Shown: one piece after another, positions 50,367 through 61,655 of the stretch | Layout of the letters: every line of letters starts with the position of its first letter | Position numbering within the stretch: position 1 is the stretch's first letter | Source: Mallotus nudiflorus | Taxonomy: Eukaryota; Streptophyta; Magnoliopsida; Malpighiales; Euphorbiaceae | Reading direction: 5' to 3' | DNA length: 64,000 nucleotides | Assembly: GCA_947683625.1 (NCBI GenBank) | Contig: CANTUR010000794.1 | Location: 186,001-250,000 of the forward strand | Program-made: the position numbers and the translations under genes | The notes under the pieces: model-generated | The model's input: only the letters and a program-made list of their open reading frames with translations | The model's database searches: none | What the model was told of the DNA's origin: nothing

Positions 50367-50738
50367 TTATGGACTTACCAATAAAATGGCAAATTTCGTT
50401 GGGATATTAATTACATGCAAGTCAACCCAAACTTCTATAGGTCTTGTTTCAACCAGTGCCCAGAATGTTCCTTCCAAAGACCTTTTAGTGTCATCATAAG
50501 CTTTGATAACTACCTCAGAAGGCTTTAAGTCGGCCACTGTCAACCCTAACTTTGGTAGAATCTTTAATGGACACACATTGATGGCAGAACCAATGTCAAC
50601 CATCATGCAGCAGGTCATTTTCCCTTTTACCTCAGCCTTAATAAATAAAGCTTTATAGTGACCCCTCCCCTCTAAAGGCAGATCATCATTAGAAAATGTT
50701 ATCATCCCTTGAGGGGTTTCCATTAGTGACTTGACCAT
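50367..50738 (-). pseudogene. Aspartic protease of Tat element 1
   Basis: This 123-residue frame opens MVKSLMETPQGMITFSNDDL and contains CCMMVDIGSAINVCPLKILP. D-I-G-S takes the place of the D-T/N/G-G-S active site, and the NVCPL extension is typical of Tat/Athila-group proteases. KAYDDTKRSLEGTFWALVET is the second conserved strand. The role is polyprotein cleavage. The frame itself is intact, but its flanks are not. Confidence 0.85.
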
Positions 50739-51149
50739 TTGTTTTTAAGTAGAATTAGCAAAAATCTTTTTAAGATCTAGCGCCAGAACTAGGGCCTCCC
50801 TATGGTCCCTAGAATGCATAAGTAATTCCTAGACACTGGCAATAGTCTCTTTACTTTGCTCTATTTCCTTTCCTTTTTCTAAACCTCTTGCCTTTTCAGG
50901 CTCAGACTTGGAAACCTTAGGTTCCTCTTTCTTTTCTTCAACCTTTCCTGCAAACCAACTTGGTTCACTCCCCTCGTTGTCCCACAGGTTAACTTATTCT
51001 TCACCTTCATCATCAGAATTCCATATGTCCAAAACGTGCACCTGTAATTCCATGGGTTGTTTATTTGGTTTCAAGTTCTCAAGTTTGGTTTCTAGGGTAT
51101 TATGGGAGACACAACGAAGGATTTTAAGACCTAATCCTCCATTAGACTA

Positions 51150-52480
51150 GAGTTAACCATCAAAATGGGTGCATTTAGTGGTGGTACATTTTGGTAATTA
51201 GGTAAGGGGTTGGTTTGTATGTTTGGCTTTGTAGTTTTTGGGTCGATAATTTTGCCTAAGTCTATTAGGTCTTGGATTTCATGCTTTAATCGAGCATAAC
51301 AGTCTATATCATGTCTGATGGTTTGATGAAATTTACAAAAAAGCTTTGGGTTGGCACCAGGTAAGGGTTATTATGAAGGCAAAGGCCGTAACAGGTTCTT
51401 TTCAATGAGCTTATTAAGGACCTTGGACATGGGACGTCCCAGATTTGAAAATCTTCAGGGTTGTCTAATTGCATTGACCTATACATTATTGCTTGGTGGT
51501 TGAATGGCATGAATCTGAACATTACTACTTGAACTGGCTCCCTCTTTGCCCCCAAACCTTCCTCCGAAGAATTTTTTCTCTTGAGCCGGATCTCACTCTT
51601 TTTGGACCCCAAATCTGTATAATTCCTCAAAGCTTCTGATTCCCAGATCCCTCAACTTTCTAGACAATGTTGGGACACACCCCTTTATTGCCAAGACTAG
51701 TTAATCTAACTCAGTAGGCCTATGCCTCATCAAAGACAACTTTCCCCTCTAACAAGTTAGGTAATCAGCAAAAGACTCGTTAAAGTTCCGCAGATCTCTC
51801 AAGTACACCTCTAACTGAACATTGTGACTGTATTGCTTAATAAAAGTGGCACACAATTCCTTCAAATATGATTGAATATATGATTCCAAGGTGTAGTACC
51901 AACGGATAGGTGCTCCCTCTAGTGAAATAGGGAATTGCTTGATGATTTGACTCTCAATCAGCTCGGTAGCTTTCATGTAAGTCACATACTGCTTCAAATG
52001 CAAATGGGTCAGTGCCAGTGTATTTCTTCATATTATGAAATTTAAACTTACGAGGCAACGGTTTATCTTCCTTTTCCAGATTCAGATCATAATCTAGGGG
52101 AGCGACAATACCTTTCTCCTTCATCATCATTTGCATCTGATTCATTGCCTTGGTCATACTCTTAGCCCACTCAATTTGACCCACATCTTCGACTGGGTTC
52201 ACATTTCTTCAATTTTTTGGATTGGCCAACACCGTCACATCATCTTCTTCCCTTCCTCTAATTAGGATTTCCTCATTGAGATCCACCAGATTTATTGGTG
52301 GTGCATTAGATGGTTGTGCCGACTGGTTCTCCCTAATGAGCTTAGTAATTTCTCCCATCATCTCCCTCATCATATATCGGGTTTCTTCCATTACTTCATC
52401 TTTTAACTATGCCTTAAATGCTTTTGGATTAAACCTTCCTGCCATTCTCACTTCTGAATTTTTGACCAGATGACCTGAAC
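51150..52480 (-). pseudogene. gag polyprotein of Tat element 1
   Basis: The likely start is near 52445 (MARRFNPKAFKA, then a stop), continuing EETRYMMREMMGEITKLI (52209-52391) and IEWAKSMTKAMNQMQMMMKE (51954-52202). The capsid core at 51749-52003 reads HLKQYVTYMKATELIESQII, SLEGAPIRWYYTLES and ELCATFIKQY, the Retrotrans_gag pattern (AxxWYxxLxxxxIxxWxxLxxxFxxxY). The C-terminal CFxH-type segment (FCKFHQTIRHDIDCYARLKH) lies near 51240-51345. Several frameshifts occur; one near 52003 splits THLHLKQ from the preceding DP. Confidence 0.88.
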
Positions 52481-53370
52481 TATTTCGGACCCACCTTGCT
52501 GAGCTTAAAGGATCTATAGTGTTGCAAAACCATTGGTTAGAATGATGCATGACATGTATGCATCATCTACAAGTCCATTTTATTTTAAGAAAATTTAAGA
52601 AACAAATAATCACAAAAAAGAAGATACACAAAACCAAAATACGAAGCTTAAACGTGCAAACTTCTACCCTTATTTCTCCCACACACATATTCAATGGTGA
52701 GTATCTTGTCCTAGGATTTTTGGCCTAGGTTTTAATTATCAGTGTGGGATAATAAAACCGACATATGCAATATAACTCTCAAAATGATCCAGATAAGTAA
52801 TGGTTCCTTTAAATAAAGCCAGAGTCCATTTCCTATGAGCCAAGATCCTTAGCACCATAAACTTACTTGTCAAGGCCCACTTGAAATGGGTCATGAATAG
52901 GCATGAGAGGCCCTTATTGACTAGCTTGTTTATAATGGGCTTTGGTTGGACACGAGGGCCCATTTTACCTTGGATTGCTTATTAATGGGCTCAAGATTTA
53001 TTTTAAGGGTCTATTATATAGCATAATACACATGCAAATAGGAAAATTCCTAAGGATAGTTGCTAGGTCATTACATGGGCTTAAGTCTTAGGTAAAAAGG
53101 CTTCGGCTCCCATAACGATATACATCCATATATGTCTCCCCACTCAAGGGTCAAATAACATGGATTAGTACGTGTCGTGAGTGACAATAATCAAATATTC
53201 CACCACCAAGTTTGAGTGAAATGTAGGTAGCGAAGTATTGACTATTGTCGGGTTAATTCGAGATTGAAGTGCTCATTGTGTGCAAAATGTGTAGTGAATG
53301 CATAAAATGCAGGAAGAAATAAGAAAATAATTAAAAATGATAAAAAAAAATACTAGAATCGGTTTCTCTA
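52481..53370 (-). other. Leader of Tat element 1
   Basis: Noncoding sequence between PBS and gag. No upstream extra ORF of the kind described for Ogre was found, which argues for a Tat relative other than classical Ogre. One minus-strand ORF (52739-52963) has no recognisable homology. Confidence 0.6.
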
Positions 53371-53388
53371 TCCCCAGTGGAGTCGCCA
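53371..53388 (-). other. Primer binding site of Tat element 1
   Basis: The minus strand reads TGGCGACTCCACTGGGGA immediately inside the 5' LTR. This PBS type is assigned to tRNA-Arg in Ogre/Tat elements. The assignment comes from memory of the family and was not tested against a tRNA set. Confidence 0.8.
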
Positions 53389-55449
53389 CTATAGGTGGCG
53401 GGGTTTAGCGCGTGCTCAAGTGTTTGGCGACCACGGTACTGTGTGGGCTTGAGGCCCATTTGAAAATATGATATAGGTCTTAGGCCTATTCAGAGATGGA
53501 TTCACCACCCGGATAAAAGCCGAGACATATTGTACAGCAATTGGATCCCACGGAGGTTCCCAGAAGCCATCATCAGATATTAGGTTCAGAAATTGGGTAT
53601 GAGCATTTGAATGCTCACCTAACCTTGCGGTTGGCCTTCGTTTGTGTTTTGCATTGTATTACCTTTAATTATTTAATTATTTCCTCATTTACATTCAAAA
53701 TTACACTTGCCCTCATTTACTTTCCAAATTTTATAATTGAGTCCAAGTTTGCACATTTATCCAATTTCATGCTTTGAAGTCCCAACGTTCAACAGAAATA
53801 AAATAAATAATAATTTACAACCATACATTTTAAATCAAATGGGGGAAGGGATTAGGGATTACAATGCTTTTTGGGCAAAATAAAAGGATAATATATAGAA
53901 AATAAACCAAACATATACCAAAAGTAAACTGATAATAAACATAAACACAATGATATAAAAAAGGTAGCTACCAAAGGTGACTACTTAATGATGAAAATCA
54001 TCAAGTAATTCCTACAATAAACACACAGTTATTTCCCTTTTTCAAAACACAAAATCATGTATAACAATACTTACAAAGAAATGTTCTAAAAAAAAGGGTT
54101 TTCATATTACGGACTAAAGAAATCAACAAATAATCTAAGTGAACATCATCATACAATGAAATAGCCATGCATAAAGTCAGAAAGAACATGTTAAATAGTC
54201 ACCTCGGCAAAAATTAATGAAAGGAGTAAAGCTAAACGGCGGGTCGACCTGTCAATGTGGCGATCGCCTCTGTGATGAGGTGATCACCTCATTGGCAAGT
54301 GGTGACGCATCTGTAAAGAGGCGTCGCCTCATCAACAGACCTCCCTGATAATTTTAAGGTAAAAAATTACGTAAAGACATGTAAACAATGAAGACAAGCT
54401 CCTTGGAGGCCTGTCAATGTGGCAATTGCCTCTATGATAAGGAGATCGCCTCATTGACAAGAGGTGTTGCCTCTATGAAGAGGTGCCGCCTCTATGAAGA
54501 GGCACTGCCTAATTAACAAGCTAGTTCGACTCTCAAAATGATTAGACTTCTACTTTAAGCAAACAATACATGCATATATACATTCAATAATAGGATCACA
54601 TCAATGAAATGAGACATTAAGCAAAATAAACTAAAAATATACCTAAAGTTTACTAACAACTTAGTTGTGCACATGCAAAAACATATAAAATGATGAATAT
54701 GTTGAGTTTAAGTGCAAGTTTTTACTAAAATGAGAGGCCCTCGGACATGTATCCTTGATTGTAATCTTTACTAAGATGTGATTTCTACCTTGACACAAGC
54801 TTCCTTCCTTTTTCTCCTAAGAAATGTGGACCTCTTTTTGCTTGGATCTATCTTTCTCCCTTAAGGACATTTTTCTTTGCTTCTTTCTTTCTTTCAGGGC
54901 TCTCTCCTTTCCTCCTCTTCCTCAATTCTCCATGATGGTCTCTTCTTCATCTTTTTTCTCTCTTTTTCTTTTACTCCCTACCTTACCCATGCCCCTAAGC
55001 CCTCTAGCTCATCATGAGCCTCCATAGCCTTTTTCTTTCCCCCAAAAATCTCTTCCTCATGCAAAATCATATATCAGGTGTGGGGCCCACACCATTTGGC
55101 TACCATGGTTGCAGCTGCAAGTGGTCTACCACAGAGGTGACGCCTCTTCGATGAGGCAATCGCCTCTGTGGCAACTGACAAAGAGGCGATCGCCTCATTG
55201 TACTGAGGTGATGCCTCTTTGGCCCGAGTCTGTATTGGGCCAAGCGGGCCTGGGCCGATTCTAGACATTTAGGCTAAGTTTTGGGCTTTTTAGGCTTTTA
55301 TGCTTTTAAGTCCACTTTTTATTGAAGATTCAAATTTCGTTCTTATGTCCAAGTTTCACATTCTCATCATTGGGCTTGACAACGAGCCAGTCAAATTGAG
55401 CGCTCCTAATTTGTCCTCTAACATGGACCGACAGAATCGGGTGTCTACA
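53389..55449 (-). repeat. 5' LTR of Tat element 1
   Basis: Direct repeat of 38474-40538. It contains the exact palindrome gaggcgatcgcctc at 55183-55196 and related copies at 54259-54335, 54415-54510 and 55130-55160. ORFs within it on either strand are by-products. Confidence 0.9.
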
Positions 55450-56120
55450 TATACCATTTAGTTAAATTAGGGAGTTGCATTTATATTTGCTAACTCATAA
55501 ATTCTTTTATGAGGTGAATACTTCCTTGCATTTGGTTGTTTCTAGCATTTATCTTAATATTAAATTTGTTTCCTTGCCTCGAGGATGGATTCTCAGTTTT
55601 AAGCATATTGTGTTGGAGAAAGTAGTGAGTTTTTTTAGATGATAATTTCTTTGAAATGTGATTATTTTTAGTAGTTTTTTTAATTCTTGAATTTATGTTT
55701 CCTTACCTACAAGATGGTAACAGGTAGGATTGGTTGAAAAGAGCAAGTGACCCAAGACAAGGGCAAGTTTCTTGATGATCTGAATTGTTTCATTATGAGA
55801 ATATTAAGGGACTTATTAGAGAAGGTGATGTGCTTACACATTTTGAGTTTGAAAGGTGTTTGTGATTTTAGTTACCATTTTCTTTATTACACCATAATAT
55901 ATTTCTAATTTCTGAATTTTTTTTTTCTTTCTCTGCAGTATGGATTCTCAGATTTATGTAGTAATGGGTACAACTGGTTGAAGAGAGCAAGTGACTCAAG
56001 TCAGGGCTAAGTTTTTCAAATATTTGAATTTTTTTTTATTATGAGAATTTAATCAGCATTTTCTAATTACACTACAAATACAATATACCGCAAAGTCTGA
56101 AAGGCTTTTGTTTTGTTTTG
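55450..56120. other. Low-information DNA with a duplicated exon-like segment
   Basis: Two diverged copies (about 55715-55810 and 55950-56050) share text such as gcaagtgacccaag or gcaagtgactcaag, and both run on to a ttattatgagaat-like phrase. The second follows a good splice acceptor (tttctttctctgcag at 55924-55938) and reads MDSQIYVVMGTTG. I do not recognise the peptide. It may be the remains of a host gene or an unclassified repeat. Confidence 0.35.
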
Positions 56121-56164
56121 TTTTTTTTTTTTTTTTTTTTTTGTGGGTAAAGAAATGAGGGGCC

Positions 56165-57008
56165 ACAGCCCAAAACAAAGCTAAACATAAACTACCCGTC
56201 CATAGCTATCTCCACTGACATGATGCAGCAGCCATTCCTGAAGAAAACACACGTCGAAATCCCGTGGCACCCAACCGGAACCGAAGAAGCAAAGGTAGCC
56301 AAATAATCCGCAGCATAATTGGTTTCGCGATAGATATGATAAATTCTAACCTCCCCGCTCCCACACTCTCCTGCACAGCATGTTGATCGACTGAACGAGA
56401 GAGGATGGGCATGCACTCTTTCAGTGCTTTCTTTTAAGAGGTTAACCACACACTGGCTACCAACTTCGAGGATGACTGCGGAAACCCAAATCCCATGCAA
56501 GGGACAGCTCTTCAAACACACTCCACAGCTCAGCACAAGATATAAAGGCGATACCAATGTTTATCAACACACCTCCAATCCATCTTCCACAATAATCACG
56601 AATTAAACCTCCCGCTGAAGCCCTCTTCGAACTCGACTTAAACGCCCCGTCAGTATTCACTTTCACCCAGCTATCATCCGGGGGCTGCCAAGCAATGGCA
56701 CGCTGGACCTGAAGACGCCCAGTGACTGAGAACCCACCAATGGCTTTGGAAGCGTCGGCAATTTCCTGAGCTCTATACTTGATGTCCTCCACCTTGTTGA
56801 ACTGAAATTCACCGTTGCCAAAGACTATACCATTCCGCCAATTCCATAACCTCCAAATGGTGACCCTGAAAACACAAGACCGTTCAAGATCCTCCTCGAA
56901 CTTCAAATTATCTGGAAGATTTTTGTTCATCCAATCTTTAAGATGGAGCGAGAAGAATTCATCCTTAAAGGGGCCGAATAAGCTTGAGCCAGACTCTTCG
57001 AGCAGCAT
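56165..57008 (-). pseudogene. LINE RNase H (RVT_3-type) domain
   Basis: The frame 56457-57008 reads IWRLWNWRNGIVFGNGEF, then WVKVNTDGAFKSSSKRASAG (NTDGA catalytic Asp) and GGLIRDYCGRWIGGVLINIG. After a frameshift, 56192-56557 continues GSQCVVNLLKES and IYHIYRETNYAADYLATFAS (conserved His/Asp block of the fold). This is the C-terminal domain of plant non-LTR polyproteins. The frame break near 56480-56560 shows it is dead. Confidence 0.88.
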
Positions 57009-57085
57009 AACAATCCCTCAAGACATGGATTGTTGTTTCCTCAGGAACATGACAGAGGGCATGTATCAATTACACTTAAATGCCT

Positions 57086-57640
57086 TCAGACTCTCTCCAT
57101 ATTAGTAAGCAGGCGCTCATTCAAGGCAAGCCACATGAATGAACGAATCCGCTGTGGCCCTTGCCACCTCCATATATGCTCCCAAATTCGGTTACCTGAT
57201 CCTATACCATCTTCCTCAAGCATCTGATATGCAGACCTGGCTGTGAAAAAGCCCGAAGGAGTCGGGCCCCAAAAGGGACGATCGCCACCATCCTCGGCCA
57301 TTGGGGGCTTAAAAGCTGCCACTTGAAGAGCAATCGAGTGAGGAAGAAAAGCAGCAAACATACAACCAATTGGATTCACAAAGGACAACACCGTTAACTT
57401 TAGTTAATTATCCTGAGCATTCTGATCAACACAATTAGTCAATGAAATTTCTAGGGCCCAGCTGTCTAACCAAAATGGGACTATATTGCCATTCCCTTAG
57501 GACCAGCGTGTACCATTCAAAAAATGAGGCCATAACCTACACAAAGCTTTCCAAATAGCCGATCCTTGTTTGTAGGGAAGAATCCGGGATAACATCTAAA
57601 TTAACTCCTTGTTCTCCTCAAAGCACTCGAATCCAAATAT
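57086..57640 (-). pseudogene. LINE zf-RVT region
   Basis: The frame 57086-57391 contains FWGPTPSGFFTARSAYQMLE and IWRWQGPQRIRSFMWLALNE then RLLTN, matching the zinc-binding region that follows RT in plant LINEs (pattern GxFTVKSAY, IWxxxxPxKxxxFxWxxxxxxLxT). Further upstream, 57400-57640 has broken frames of the same polyprotein. Confidence 0.8.
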
Positions 57641-57645
57641 TATTT

Positions 57646-58123
57646 TTAGGGTCCGTTACATAAAAAGCTAAAAAAAACTTTCAAAAACGTAGTTCACTTT
57701 TAACTTTTCAAAACTAATTTTTTTAACTTTTATTTTTAAATATACTTCATTTCTCTTGTGACCCTTATTTTTAGGGTTATTTTTCTTTTTTCAACATTTT
57801 TTTCCTTTTTTGTGATTTTTCATCTTTTTTTACTTTATACTTTTTTTCAACATTTTATTTGTTTTATTTTTTACTTTATGCTATTTTCATTTATTTTTTT
57901 AATATTTCTTTGCTCAATTTTTTTACTGTCTTTATCTATTTTTGATATTATCTTTATTTTTTCTCAACATTTTTTTTCCTAATGTCTTTATTTTTTTTCA
58001 ACTTTTTTTGGCTCAATATTTTTTTTAATTATTAAGGTACTTTCTTCATTTTGTTCTCAACGTTTTTTTTTTCATTATTTTTTTCTCTTAAGACTTTTTT
58101 TAAATAAATAATTATGAACTAAA
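57646..58123. other. T-rich low-complexity spacer
   Basis: Long runs of T with interspersed catttt and ttcaac words and no credible gene. The Phe-rich plus-strand ORF is composition-driven. It lies between the LINE and the next LTR. Confidence 0.7.
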
Positions 58124-59937
58124 TGTAGATAGTAGAGTTTAGCATTTGCATAAGTGTTTGGCGACCATTGCATTATGTGGGCTCAAGATCCACTAGGAAA
58201 TACAAAATAGGTCATAAAATCTAATTGGAGATGGAGTCGCTACTCGGATAAGAGCTGGGACACATTGTACAACAACTGAATTCCACGGAGAGCCTTAGTA
58301 GCTGTCCTCAGAGATTGAGTTCAGAAACTAGGTATGGGTTTTTGGAATACTCACCCAACCTTGAGGTTGGCCTCGATTTGTATTTTGGTATTTTATTACC
58401 TTTAATTATTCAATTATTTATTTATTTACATGCAAATTACAATTTTCCCAAAGTAATTTCTAAATTTTACAATTAAGTTCAAGTTTACACATTAGTCCCA
58501 TTTCATGCTTATAGTCTAACATGCATTACAAATAAAACAAAATAATAATAATAATTTACAACCATACATTCCAAATGAATGGGAAAAGGATTAAGGATCA
58601 CAATCCATTATACAATTAAAAGTAAAATAAAATAAATAATGCGCATACAAAGAAAAGAGGGAGGAAAAATTATTACAACCTTTTTAATCACGAAAAAATA
58701 ATAATAAATAAATAAATATAAACTAATTGCAGGATAAAAATCTAAATATTAATAGGGATAAATATTTGATAACTAAAAACCATTTAGACAATTCCTGCAA
58801 TAGACAAAATATTATTCTCCCACAAATATATATAAAATCCTACAAAATGAAACCATAAAGTTAATTCATAAACCAAATAAATATAATAAAGAAAATAAAT
58901 ATATAAATATTTAATTAAGCAAAATACTAAATTAATGCACAAATAAGACAGAAATACATAAAACACATAAAAACACAAATTATATAAGGACAAATATATA
59001 AGATTCAAAATTAATGTAGATCTAATAATTAAACAGTGATATTAATACAGTAAAGCAAATTAAAATGATAAACATACACACCTAAATTTTAAAAGAAATT
59101 AGATTCAAATATACTTCAAAATAAATAAATATATAACATTTTGATTAATTCATTTAACCAACTTTTTGAGTAAAAAATCCCAAAAATCCTAACTGAACCG
59201 AACCCAAAAAAAAAAAGAAAATAATCATGCAAAAATATAAAAAAAGTTAAATCCAGAAATTATGAAAAATTTATAAAAATTTAAAAAATCAAATCGGGCC
59301 AAATCGGACTAAACTAGACATAACCAAATAGAACCGAACAATATCAGTTCAGTTTTCGATTCGATCACCTGAGTTGGACTCAATGAATAGTGAATTTACC
59401 ATGTGTCAAGCAATGATTGGACAAAATTTTCAATAGTAATAATGAAAAATAACTTTAATCATGCAAAATTTTAACTATTAGATCAAATAAATGAAAACCA
59501 AATATACAGACAAGTTCCTCTCGTCCTCTATTCAAAATGACTACAATAAAAAATAATTCAGAGTTATAGAACAACTTTTGATGATTAATAAAATAGTAAT
59601 AAGGTGATATGATTCATCTTCTTTTCGAGAACTTCAAAAATTCATAAACTTACAGAATAACAAAATAAGAACAAAAACTAACATCAAAAGACTAATAATT
59701 AAAATCTTACTGTTTTAAAATAGTTTGCCCTCATAATTCCTTCAAAGTAATAGCAAAGTGAGTCTAACAGTGCCTTATCCTCTCTACTTCTATGTTTTTT
59801 TTGTTTTGCAGCTTTTTTTTCTCTCCCCTTCTCCTTTTTTTTCTTTTAGTCCCCCCTTTTTAAAGTCTAAAAAAAAGTGTACATGGTTACAGGCTATAAC
59901 CATATGCCCTGTTTTCTTGACAATGACCCTTTTTTTA

Positions 59938-60020
<83 letters not shown>

Positions 60021-60233
60021 GTATGTATATATATGTATGTATGTATGTATATTATTTTTGGGCGTGGGCATGGGCTTTTTAATGGGCTTTTGACCCATTA
60101 AGAAAAAAAACTGACCTTTGCACTATTGAGCTCATTTGTTTAGATTTTCATTATTGGGCTTTATTTTGGGCCAATTAAACTGAGCATCTATAGTTTACCC
60201 CCTATCTTGGGCCAACTGAATTGAGTGTCTACA
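58124..60233 (-). repeat. 3' LTR of Tat element 2
   Basis: It starts tgtagatagtagagttt and ends gagtgtctaca, 2,110 bp. The first 250 bp align with the matching end of the element 1 LTR (agtgtttggcgacca). It contains (TA)n(TATG)n at 59941-60050. Unlike element 1 it lacks the gaggcgatcgcctc clusters. Confidence 0.85.
59941..60050. repeat. (TA)n followed by (TATG)n
   Basis: A pure TA run to about 60008 is followed by TATG units. The three ORFs crossing it are artefacts. Confidence 0.95.
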
Positions 60234-60252
60234 GTTTGCCCTATGAATTTTC
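60234..60252 (-). other. Polypurine tract of Tat element 2
   Basis: The minus strand reads gaaaattcatagggcaaac directly before TGTAGACACTC, the same layout as element 1. Confidence 0.7.
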
Positions 60253-60339
60253 AAAAAACTAAATGCAATGATAACTTTTTAAAAAATTACATGCATAACA
60301 AAAGTACATTAAAGAAAAAGAATGACATACCCGACTTTC

Positions 60340-61150
60340 GAGCTTCGCTCGGGCTGTCAGCCTCGGGAATTTAAACTCGAGAGGTTAAAATTTTATTCAA
60401 AATGTGACCATGATCCTTGTATTTTCCTTACTCGATTAGTCACTCATCATAAATTTATCACAACTCTTAAGCATGGCCCAATATTCACTCAGTAGAGACA
60501 AAATGAAAACATAACTGTGATCCTCGGGTTAACCTAACTCGATCAGCTATTCATTATAAATTTTTCTTGAATCTTGAGCATGGCCTAATCTTCACTCAGT
60601 AGAAGAAGATGAAATGTAACTATATTCCTCAAGCATGGCTCGATCAGTTACTCATTATAAATTTATTGTGAATCTCGAGCATGGCCCAATCTTCACTCAA
60701 TAGAGAAAGATAAAACATAACTGTGTTCCTTGAGCATGGCCTGATTAGTTATTTATTATAAATTTTTCATGAATCTCGAGCATGGCCCAATCTTCACTCA
60801 GTAGAGAAAGATGAAATATAATCGTGTTCCTCTAGAATGGCCTGAGCATGGCCCAATCTTTAATCAGTAGAAGAAGATAAAATTTAACCATGTTCCTCGA
60901 CATGGCCCTGATCAATTACTCATTATAAATTTATCATGAATTTTGAGCGTGACCCAACCTTGACTTAGAAGAAGACAATGCACTTTGGGGATTCAAACAT
61001 GACTAGATACCTCCTTTTGATGTGCACTTTGGGGATTCAAACCTAACCAGAAACCTCCTTTTGACGCGCACTTTGGGAATTCAAACTCGACTAGATGCTT
61101 CTTCTTTTATGCACTTCGGGGATTCAAACCCAACTAGACGCTTCTTTCTT
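60340..61150. repeat. 3'-UTR minisatellites of Tat element 2
   Basis: Units with gagcatggcccaatcttcac, tcagtagagaaagatgaaa and cattataaatttatcatgaa recur roughly every 110-130 bp from 60400 to 60960. From 60985 to 61135 a shorter unit (ctttggggattcaaac, then actaga..cct) repeats about four times. The second unit is related to the 37-bp repeat of element 1. Confidence 0.8.
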
Positions 61151-61374
61151 ACTGATACTTCGATCAGAATATCTTCAACTCTCAAACATCAATTTCATGG
61201 TACACCAGAGAAGTGAAATAAAAGGTTTTTTTAAATCAGTTTATACTTTTACTTTCAAATTCTCTATTTTCTCTATTTCCTTTTAAACTATCTTGATAAA
61301 AAGGTTAATAGTAACAGCTCACAAATTATGCATGTACCTCGAGATTAGGGAGAGTATATGTATTTATTAATCAA

Positions 61375-61565
61375 GCCCGATGGGACCACCTGATGCATGT
61401 GACACAATAGTGGAAGGTAATATAATCTCCTACTTCTATATGTATGCATGCTTTTATGATTTTTTACTTATTAATGATGTGTCACCTCTTTATTGGGACA
61501 TCATTTTTATGCTAGAAGATAATATTAAAATGTCTCTATATCGCCTCAGTGTCTCGATCCTGTAA
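61375..61565 (+). pseudogene. PMD gene remnant (terminal part only)
   Basis: acaatagtggaaggtaat near 61405-61425 aligns with accaatagtggagggtaaga near 43999-44018, and the following atgtatgcatgctttta with the same intron of the element 1 PMD gene. All upstream PMD exons are absent, so the gene has been deleted down to its last exons. Confidence 0.6.
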
Positions 61566-61593
61566 GTTTCCCTTTTGTAGTCCTAATTTCTTC

Positions 61594-61600
61594 TATAAAA
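61594..61600 (+). promoter_or_regulatory. TATA box of DUF7745-like gene, element 2
   Basis: TATAAAA, followed by a pyrimidine-rich leader, lies about 60 bp before the first in-order ATG at 61656. The matching place in element 1 is decayed (ttttaaag near 44572). Confidence 0.45.
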
Positions 61601-61655
61601 ACCACATATAACACTCTACCTCCCTCACCCTAAAACTCCATTTTTCCATTTTCAG

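Larger units (their letters stand above)
38474..55449 (-). mobile_element. Tat/Ogre-like Ty3/gypsy element with antisense accessory genes
   Basis: Direct LTRs lie at 38474-40538 and 53389-55449, with a PBS fitting tRNA-Arg, leader, gag, protease, RT, RNase H, a second RNase H and integrase on the minus strand. A long 3' region (40540-46284) carries two plus-strand genes and minisatellites. The extra RNase H, tRNA-Arg-type PBS, large size and antisense PMD gene are hallmarks of Tat-lineage elements. LTRs differ at about 15 of 120 bases in one compared stretch, mostly transitions, so the insertion is old. Outer flanks (tttta and tatac) give no convincing target duplication. Confidence 0.9.
56121..57645 (-). 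mobile_element. 5'-truncated L1-type LINE, 3' end with poly(A)
   Basis: A run of 23 T at 56121-56143 on the plus strand is the poly(A) tail of a minus-strand LINE. Upstream lie an RNase H domain and a zf-RVT domain in the usual order for plant L1 elements, with RT itself absent because of 5' truncation. No clear target duplication was found. Confidence 0.85.

Noticed and set aside
57652..57670. gggtccgtt next to the LINE end, reminiscent of hAT or MITE terminal repeats
   Set aside because: No inverted partner (aacggaccc) was found in 57650-58123 and no target duplication is visible.
59758..60101. Three ORFs over (TA)n(TATG)n, one resembling a secreted protein start
   Set aside because: Driven by T-rich and TA repeat composition inside the LTR of Tat element 2; overlapping frames on both strands.
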